A DNA stretch of 38,390 nt from a virus. The position numbers and the translations under genes are program-made. Positions 6,418 to 11,085 of the stretch are shown here, piece by piece; position 1 is the first letter of the stretch; every line of letters begins with the position of its first letter. The notes beneath the pieces were generated by a model. That model saw only the letters and a list, made by a program, of their open reading frames with translations, was not told the DNA's origin and ran no database searches. Location: positions 1 to 38,390 of the IMG/VR virus record IMGVR_UViG_3300035659_000053. One strand, given 5' to 3'.

Positions 6418-6607
6418 CGAGGTGCTCGGGGGGTGGCGGGACATTCTTGTAGGCCCCCTTCCGATTGAGCACTTGGTTCACTGTCTGGGCTGAGCAGTTC
6501 ACGTGCGTTGCGATCTGTTCGAGGTTGCACGTCGTGTTGCGGTGGTACCACCACACCTTAGCGATGCCGTCAGCGTCGAGTGCCCTGGGTCGACCCCTAC
6601 CACTCAC
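6410..6607 (-). CDS. Small helix-turn-helix DNA-binding protein
   Basis: This 65-residue protein begins with an AT-hook-like GRGRPRALD and continues with a helix-turn-helix (NLEQIATHVNCSAQTVNQVL), much like the C-terminal DNA-binding domain of resolvases or HTH_7 proteins. The GTG start overlaps the stop of the membrane-protein gene as GTGA, which fixes it. The longer open frame to 6709 overlaps that gene and was discarded. It is the clearest small DNA-binding protein in the left arm and so a candidate ligand for the repeated operator, although nothing in the sequence proves this. Confidence 0.75.
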   Translation of the reverse strand: MSGRGRPRALDADGIAKVWWYHRNTTCNLEQIATHVNCSAQTVNQVLNRKGAYKNVPPPPEHLDV

Positions 6608-6768
6608 AGGAACGTCCCGCCACCCGGCACGATGAAGATCGCATTGACCATCAGGACAAAGATGTTCCAGGCGAGCCAGCCAACGCACAGCGCCAGGATG
6701 ATCGGCCACACCCGGATGATCACGTAGACCATCAGTAGGGCAACAATCAAGGTAATGGGGTCCATCAT
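6604..6768 (-). CDS. Small two-segment membrane protein
   Basis: This 54-residue protein is almost entirely hydrophobic: one segment from about residue 5 to 20 (TLIVALLMVYVII) and another from about 22 to 45 (IILALCVGWLAWNIFVLMV), separated by RVWP. Its start overlaps the stop of the previous gene as TGATG, with AGGAG eight nt upstream, and its own stop overlaps the HTH gene as GTGA. A two-segment hairpin of this size suits a membrane accessory protein or a class II-like holin; the position in an early operon argues against a lysis role. Confidence 0.75.
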   Translation of the reverse strand: MMDPITLIVALLMVYVIIRVWPIILALCVGWLAWNIFVLMVNAIFIVPGGGTFL

Positions 6769-7280
6769 CACACGCTCTCCTGCTTAATCGAGCGCTCTTT
6801 ACGCAGCTGTTCGCTTAGGGCAAGACGCAGGGAATCCATGCGCGGGGTTGTCATGCTTTGGGGATCTGCTTGCAGAATCGCATACGCAGCTGAGAACAGC
6901 TCACACTGGGCATAGGCGAGCGAGTAGGGAACCTCCTGGCCACCGTATCCGCCCTCTCGGGGCATCACGCCCCCGTAACAGGCGGACCTTAGCAGTGAGT
7001 ACGCATACGCGGTCTTACGCCCCTCTCGAAGACGAGCCACTTTGAGGCACCTTGCGTACGCAAACAGGCACAATTGCCGCACCTCAGGAAGAACGTCAGC
7101 GAAGTGTTTTTCAACTTGGATTCGCCGATTCAACTCCTCGATCTTTTTCACTGTGGTGTACTCGATCATGCTGAACCGACGCGCGTTTGCTTCTGCTTCA
7201 GCAAGATCTATTTTGGCGAAGGTCAGTGTCTGAGTTGCTTCGCTCAACTCTGTGACCAGCTGGTTGTAACTTTCGGACAT
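6768..7280 (-). CDS. Coiled-coil protein, paralogue of 8110-8583
   Basis: This 170-residue protein starts at an ATG with AGGAG six nt upstream. Residues 1-60 form a likely coiled coil (repeated L/E/A heptads). The middle (LCLFAYARCLKVARLREGRKTAYAYSLLRSA) aligns by eye with IARFAYTRVRDVQRLRESGRLMQSRWVLETA in the protein at 8110-8583, so the two genes look like diverged duplicates placed in adjacent operons. The function is unknown. It is the third gene of the P6 operon. Confidence 0.75.
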   Translation of the reverse strand: MSESYNQLVTELSEATQTLTFAKIDLAEAEANARRFSMIEYTTVKKIEELNRRIQVEKHFADVLPEVRQLCLFAYARCLKVARLREGRKTAYAYSLLRSACYGGVMPREGGYGGQEVPYSLAYAQCELFSAAYAILQADPQSMTTPRMDSLRLALSEQLRKERSIKQESV

Positions 7281-7293
7281 TTCAATCTCCTGC

Positions 7294-7710
7294 TCAGCGT
7301 TGTTGAAACCGAATGCGTCGCGTGATCCCGTTCGCCTCGTCGTACTCCTCTTTCCCCAGGCCTATGGCGACCAACGTCGAGGCGCGAGACTCGCGTATCT
7401 GCTCCATCGTCTCCCTGAGCGCGTACATCTGCCACGCTGGGCTGTTGCCACGACCATTCAACAAGGCGCGCAACTCATCAACCGCGCCCTGACCAGATAC
7501 GTCGCACCAGTACTGGCGCTCGATCCGTTCGGCAACAACATCGGCAACGCGACCGCGAACGTGGTACTCATTCGGCAGTGCCTGCTTGCAGAGGGGATCG
7601 AACTTCCCGTATGCCGATGCGCTTACACGCTCTTGGTTACGCTCTGTCTGCGAGAGGCGCTCCTGCGCAACCATCGCGGCTGCGCCAGGGGTTGTGATCT
7701 CGTATTTCAT
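7294..7710 (-). CDS. Hypothetical protein
   Basis: This unrecognised 138-residue protein starts at an ATG with AGGAG six nt upstream. It is polar and mostly helical, with no clear motif. It is the second gene of the P6 operon and shares an almost identical ribosome-binding context (CAGGAGA-N-TGAAATG) with the next gene. Confidence 0.72.
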   Translation of the reverse strand: MKYEITTPGAAAMVAQERLSQTERNQERVSASAYGKFDPLCKQALPNEYHVRGRVADVVAERIERQYWCDVSGQGAVDELRALLNGRGNSPAWQMYALRETMEQIRESRASTLVAIGLGKEEYDEANGITRRIRFQQR

Positions 7711-7735
7711 TTCAGTCTCCTGCTCTTCGGTGGGG

Positions 7736-8062
7736 CTAGATGACGCCTTTGCGAACGCTTACGTTGACGCGAACGTGTGCCACACGGTTGACCCTCTGGT
7801 TCGCCGTGATCAGCTGGCGCGAGGGCTTGAGCTTCATTGCGATCTTTTTCCAGTCCGGTCCAACGCTTTCCTTGATCGACGACAGGACCACGCGAAAGAA
7901 GTTGCCTTCCAGTACTTCGACGCCTGCGTTCTGTAGCTCTTTGACGAGCTTGGCATCCATCTCCGACAGCTCGGCTATCTGTGCGCGAAGCCTGCCGATC
8001 TGGTCCACAAGGGGCTTCAGATTGCTGTTGATATCTACGACGTTGTTTTCTACTGCGTTCAT
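7736..8062 (-). CDS. Hypothetical phage protein with coiled coil
   Basis: This 108-residue protein has an N-terminal coiled coil (residues 8-45), followed by GNFFRVVLS, WKKIAMKLKPSRQLI and a strand-like HVRVNVSV. I recall this arrangement (coil, then '..W..IA.KL.PSRQL..') from unnamed phage proteins but cannot assign a role. The ATG at 8062 has GAGAGG eight nt upstream; the frame from 8104 starts inside promoter P6 and was discarded. Confidence 0.73.
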   Translation of the reverse strand: MNAVENNVVDINSNLKPLVDQIGRLRAQIAELSEMDAKLVKELQNAGVEVLEGNFFRVVLSSIKESVGPDWKKIAMKLKPSRQLITANQRVNRVAHVRVNVSVRKGVI

Positions 8063-8092
8063 CTTTCTTACCTCTCGTTTAAGTTCGAAGCT

Positions 8093-8121
8093 ATTAAACC
8101 ACACTAACGCTACTGTGTAAA
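8093..8121 (-). promoter_or_regulatory. Promoter/operator cassette P6
   Basis: -35 TTTACA, 17-bp spacer, -10 TTTAAT. The dyad CACAGTAGCGTTAGTGTG lies at 8100-8117, with upstream block ACTTACAATTTCCAG. The upstream half of the cassette is also the 3' end of the preceding gene, whose last residues TISSFTQ and TAG stop are encoded by it. It serves six coupled or closely spaced genes down to 6274. Confidence 0.88.
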
Positions 8122-8583
8122 GCTGGAAATTGTAAGTGCCTCTCGCAACTCTTTTTCCAGAGCCAATCCCTTGGTTATAACGTCTGTTGATTTTGCAGAG
8201 TGATCTTCACGGAGTATGTCCATGGCCGCACGCAGGAGACGGTATTCAGGATGGTCCTTGGGGTAGGCGAGGCTAGCGTATTTAATCGCTGTTTCGAGTA
8301 CCCAACGAGATTGCATCAGCCTCCCTGACTCTCGGAGTCTCTGAACGTCGCGAACACGCGTGTAAGCGAACCGGGCTATCTCTATGACACCCTGATTGTA
8401 CTGAGAGAGAGCCACCTCTGCGGCTAACAACGCTTCAGCACTAGCCTGCGCAGCTCTCGCTTCAGTGAGGTCTCGGTTGGCTTGGTACAGCGATTCTTCA
8501 GCAACCTGTTGTAGGTGTCTGAAGTGCACAACGCGTGCCTTCAGAGCCACGACATCGTCGTTTAATTTTTTGAAATCGATCAT
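8110..8583 (-). CDS. Coiled-coil protein, paralogue of 6768-7280
   Basis: This 157-residue protein starts at an ATG with AAGGAG eight nt upstream and an ATGA overlap with the preceding micro-gene. Residues 1-60 form a long coiled coil rich in Ala and Glu; the middle resembles the 170-residue product at 6768-7280. The function is unknown. Its last codons are read from promoter P6. Confidence 0.76.
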   Translation of the reverse strand: MIDFKKLNDDVVALKARVVHFRHLQQVAEESLYQANRDLTEARAAQASAEALLAAEVALSQYNQGVIEIARFAYTRVRDVQRLRESGRLMQSRWVLETAIKYASLAYPKDHPEYRLLRAAMDILREDHSAKSTDVITKGLALEKELREALTISSFTQ

Positions 8584-8705
8584 TGCATCTGCTCCTTGAC
8601 TTGGCGCTTACCTACGCGCCGCTCTTGCGACCGAGCCTTTCGCCGATTCCGATGATTCTCGCCTTTTGATAAAGAACACTTGTAATGATCCGCGCCATAC
8701 TTCAC
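8580..8705 (-). CDS. Basic micro-protein
   Basis: This 41-residue, very basic protein (for example HRNRRKARSQERRVGKRQ) starts at GTG, seven nt after GAGGG. Its stop overlaps the next gene's start as ATGA and its start overlaps the previous frame's stop as GTGA. Two tight couplings plus a ribosome binding site support translation despite the size. It is similar in size and charge to the 41-residue protein at 3331-3456 but not evidently related. No function is assigned. Confidence 0.5.
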   Translation of the reverse strand: MKYGADHYKCSLSKGENHRNRRKARSQERRVGKRQVKEQMQ

Positions 8706-8836
8706 TGGTCATCCCTCAGTTGCCTTGTTAGGTTCCCGATCCAGGCTCGCTGACTAGCCTGTCTCAGTTCGGGCCTCTCACCCGCTCGGTGCTCCAAGGT
8801 ATGTTGGTTCGGATCGAGCGTGCCGTTTTTCGCCAC
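8702..8836 (-). CDS. Possible micro-protein, first gene of the P7 operon
   Basis: This 44-residue polar frame (ending AWIGNLTRQLRDDQ) starts at a GTG ten nt after AGGGA. The same frame stays open up to a TTG at 8905, which would add 23 mostly Arg-rich residues. Support comes from the GTGA overlap with the next frame. The leader upstream (about 8906-9012) shows no further gene. The call is weak. Confidence 0.33.
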   Translation of the reverse strand: MAKNGTLDPNQHTLEHRAGERPELRQASQRAWIGNLTRQLRDDQ

Positions 8837-9018
8837 TGCTTCCCGGTCCCTACTCCGCTCCCGTTGTATCGCCCTCGAACGACGACCACCGGTACAGATC
8901 CGCAACCACCCCCTTTGATTTGGTCAACTCGCACACTTAGCTAGGTGGGGGGACACCCTGCGAGCTTCTAGGAGTCGGCCAAGCCAGCGCTCGTCACCTC
9001 ATCCCAAACCTTGAAACC

Positions 9019-9047
9019 ATTAAACCACAGGAGCGCTTCCGTGTATG
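9019..9047 (-). promoter_or_regulatory. Promoter/operator cassette P7
   Basis: -35 CATACA, 17-bp spacer, -10 TTTAAT. The dyad CACGGAAGCGCTCCTGTG lies at 9026-9043, with upstream block TTTACAAAGTCACTA. It combines the -35 type of P1-P3 with the -10 type of P4-P9, as if recombined between the two subtypes. A leader of roughly 150 nt or more follows. Confidence 0.88.
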
Positions 9048-9062
9048 TAGTGACTTTGTAAA

Positions 9063-9830
9063 TCACAGGTTCTCCAGGTTCTTCAATATCCCCTTCAGGT
9101 CCAGGTAGTCGCTCATCGCCGCTTTGAAGTCGTCGGGCAGCGTGATGTTCGACTCTGCCAAGATCTCGAACGCACGCTCTGCATTGGTCTGCAGCGTCTT
9201 CTCCAGCAGCCGTTGGTGATCCCAGCGAGTGTGCCGCTTATTCTCGTGTGCCAGGGTTTCAAGCACTTTTGCTCGCGCCTGCGCTACGCGTTCAGCTGTG
9301 ATCAACGTCAGCTCGGTCTTGATCTTACGCAGCAAGGTTTTGAAGCTACTGGTCTCACGCATGCCTCTATTCTTGTATGCCCGACGTAGGCTCGGCAATG
9401 TGTCTACGAAATTGTAGCTGTGCTCTACGCTCCCAAAGTCTCGGTGCGGGGAGTACAGGCGGATGCGACCGGCCAGAGAACCACGCACGCCCACGGCGTG
9501 TTGGCCGTTCCCTTCGCGACGATCAAGCACTTCGTTCACGTAGAGGGGATTGTGGATCTTAATGGACGCACTGTTCTCACCGTACTCCACCACAATCAGG
9601 TTGGCAGCGTAGCCCTGATCAACGATCGCAAGAGTGATCAGTTCGATCCGGGTGTGCATTGCGTCCCGAGAGATAGCTTCTTCCAGTTCACGCACTTTGA
9701 GTTCCATCTGCTTGCGCAGCGGGTGGTCAGAAGGAACCGCGCTATCGCTAGCGAAACCATGCGCCGTCCTAACGAATGTCCAAGGGGAGCGATACTCACT
9801 TGCGCGAAACTTTACGAGTAGTTCTTCCAT
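9063..9830 (-). CDS. Hypothetical protein
   Basis: This unrecognised 255-residue protein has an alpha/beta N-terminal half (strand-like IELITLAIV and ANLIVVEYG) and a long, charged helical C-terminal half (residues about 150-240, many Arg, Glu and Leu). The ATG at 9830 was preferred to the GTG at 9839 because a GAG lies about eight nt upstream; neither site is strong. It is the only gene of the P8 operon and among the largest unknowns of the left arm. Confidence 0.75.
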   Translation of the reverse strand: MEELLVKFRASEYRSPWTFVRTAHGFASDSAVPSDHPLRKQMELKVRELEEAISRDAMHTRIELITLAIVDQGYAANLIVVEYGENSASIKIHNPLYVNEVLDRREGNGQHAVGVRGSLAGRIRLYSPHRDFGSVEHSYNFVDTLPSLRRAYKNRGMRETSSFKTLLRKIKTELTLITAERVAQARAKVLETLAHENKRHTRWDHQRLLEKTLQTNAERAFEILAESNITLPDDFKAAMSDYLDLKGILKNLENL

Positions 9831-9860
9831 CACAGTCACTCAGTGGGTTTACCAGGATCC

Positions 9861-9889
9861 ATTAAACCACAGAAGCGCTAGCGTGTAAA
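9861..9889 (-). promoter_or_regulatory. Promoter/operator cassette P8
   Basis: -35 TTTACA, 17-bp spacer, -10 TTTAAT. The dyad CACGCTAGCGCTTCTGTG lies at 9868-9885. The upstream block is diverged (CTGACAAATATTCTC) compared with the other copies. It serves the 255-residue protein gene. Confidence 0.87.
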
Positions 9890-9940
9890 GAGAATATTTG
9901 TCAGGGGGTTGTAAATCGTTTCCGACACGCTAGCCCGGCT

Positions 9941-10012
9941 TCAAGTCTGGGGAGCCATCGCATACACCGATATCTTGCGGCCGTCAGCGCACTTCCACTT
10001 CTCGTCATACAT
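9941..10012 (-). pseudogene. Possible remnant of a small phage gene, frameshifted
   Basis: The frame MYDEKWKCADGRKISVYAMA resembles the start of small phage proteins of the type 'W-x-DG-x-x-I'. It stops after only 23 codons, while the adjacent frame continues as PRLEAGLACRKRF to 9901. A one-nucleotide change in the CCCC run near 9951 would join the two frames. No good ribosome binding site is seen. Either a broken gene or a chance frame. Confidence 0.3.
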
Positions 10013-10022
10013 TCTGTCGCAC

Positions 10023-10451
10023 TCAAACCTTCCCTTTCGAGCGCAGTTCCAACGCAACAGCGGTGCCCCAGCGTTTCGCGCACTCACCACCATGGAACAC
10101 GCCCTGCCCGTCGTAGCCGTACTTGCCGAACCACACGCGGACCTCGATGGTGTACTGCGAAGGCAGTGGCTTTTGCTTACGTGGCCAGTAGTGAAACGTT
10201 GCTGCTTGTCTGTTTTCGGTATCGGCCTGATTCCGTGCGTAGTACTGTTCCGCTCGCTCATAATCTTTGCACTCTTCGACCTGCCGAGCGTTGAGCTTCT
10301 CGACCTTGTCCATCAGGATCACTGCCGTCTTTTCGGGATGCATACTGCGCACGTATTCGAGCACGTCAGTGCGATCAAACGGCACAGAGACCCTGCGAAT
10401 GGTTTTGCCCAGGGCTTTGCCACAGTTAACACAGTTCGGTCGTTCACTCAT
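10023..10451 (-). CDS. Zinc-ribbon-like hypothetical protein
   Basis: This 142-residue protein starts at an ATG with AAGGAG six nt upstream. An N-terminal C-x-x-CG (residues 7-11) and a C-terminal GGECAKRW resemble a split zinc-binding site of the kind seen in small phage proteins. The middle is charged. It is the third gene of the P9 operon. Its start once overlapped the end of the previous gene, before that gene was truncated by a duplication. Confidence 0.75.
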   Translation of the reverse strand: MSERPNCVNCGKALGKTIRRVSVPFDRTDVLEYVRSMHPEKTAVILMDKVEKLNARQVEECKDYERAEQYYARNQADTENRQAATFHYWPRKQKPLPSQYTIEVRVWFGKYGYDGQGVFHGGECAKRWGTAVALELRSKGKV

Positions 10452-10494
10452 CGCTAGCTCCTTTCTTGCTCTCTACGATCATGGCGAGCACCAC

Positions 10495-10550
10495 CTCATC
10501 CACCCACTTGTCTGCAGTGATCCTCATCCACCCACCTGTCTGCAGTGATC
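10495..10550. repeat. 28-bp perfect-length tandem duplication
   Basis: Two head-to-tail 28-bp copies (10495-10522 and 10523-10550) differ at one base (CACTTG versus CACCTG). They lie at the 3' end of the 99-residue gene. Since 28 is not a multiple of three, the duplication changes the reading frame. Confidence 0.93.
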
Positions 10551-10795
10551 GCCGCTTCGAAGTCGGACCACGTGTCTGTTATGTAGTCCGTGAAAGAACT
10601 GACCACAAACTCACCCGTTACGCGGGCAGCCCATTCACGATCGTGTAGCAGCTCTTCGGCGTGTACCTGGATAGTGACAACCTCTTCTAGGCTGAGACCC
10701 CCACCTTGGGACACTTGGGCAATTTTCCACAAAGTCCACTGCACCACCTTGGTGATCTGCAGGATTTGTTCAGCGGTAGTCATGACTTCAATCAT
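10496..10795 (-). CDS. Hypothetical protein, C-terminus replaced by a duplication
   Basis: This unrecognised 99-residue protein is mostly helical. The 28-bp tandem duplication shifts the frame after WVDE, so it now ends DHCRQVGG. Removing one copy restores 16 further codons (beginning VVLAMIVESKK) and a stop that overlaps the next gene's ATG by 8 nt, in line with the coupling seen elsewhere in the arm. Start: ATG at 10795, 10 nt after AAGGGG; the ATG at 10783 is an alternative. Confidence 0.72.
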   Translation of the reverse strand: MIEVMTTAEQILQITKVVQWTLWKIAQVSQGGGLSLEEVVTIQVHAEELLHDREWAARVTGEFVVSSFTDYITDTWSDFEAAITADRWVDEDHCRQVGG

Positions 10796-11003
10796 TTGCT
10801 ACAGGCCCCTTAGGTTGTTTGTTGGTGTGCCACACCATGTTGTTCTCATCGACAACTCGGTAGAACCTGACTAGCAGCCAGCGTTCCGACAGGTTGACCG
10901 CTGCCGTGAGTGCATCCGTGTCTGTTGGATACAGCAGCGAATTGCCTGTCCAGGTATCCTCGTCTCTGTCGGTCAAAACATTAACCTGAATGCGGTACTT
11001 CAT
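10788..11003 (-). CDS. Hypothetical protein
   Basis: This unrecognised 71-residue protein has strand-like segments (YRIQVNVLTD, LLVRFYRVVD) around a central helix. No strong ribosome binding site is visible, and a leader hairpin (11006-11029) lies across the predicted transcription start and translation start region. It is the first gene of the P9 operon and overlaps the next gene by 8 nt. Confidence 0.65.
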   Translation of the reverse strand: MKYRIQVNVLTDRDEDTWTGNSLLYPTDTDALTAAVNLSERWLLVRFYRVVDENNMVWHTNKQPKGPVAND

Positions 11004-11032
11004 AACTCACAGATCTTTTGAAATGTGAGGCT

Positions 11033-11061
11033 ATTAAATCACAGTAGCGTTTCCGTGTAAA
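11033..11061 (-). promoter_or_regulatory. Promoter/operator cassette P9
   Basis: -35 TTTACA, 17-bp spacer, -10 TTTAAT. The dyad CACGGAAACGCTACTGTG lies at 11040-11057. It is followed by an inverted repeat, CTCACA...TGTGAG, that spans the expected start of the RNA. It serves the operon from 11003 to 9941 and lies 25 nt after the primase gene stop. Confidence 0.9.
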
Positions 11062-11085
11062 GAGGGTTTGTAAAGATCTTGTGAG

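Noticed and set aside
7736-8104. Upstream start at 8104 for the coiled-coil gene
   Set aside because: It lies upstream of the predicted transcription start of P6; the ATG at 8062 has a strong ribosome binding site.
8600-9000. tRNA or other structured RNA gene in the thinly coded stretch
   Set aside because: No T-arm/anticodon-arm arrangement on either strand; short hairpins only.
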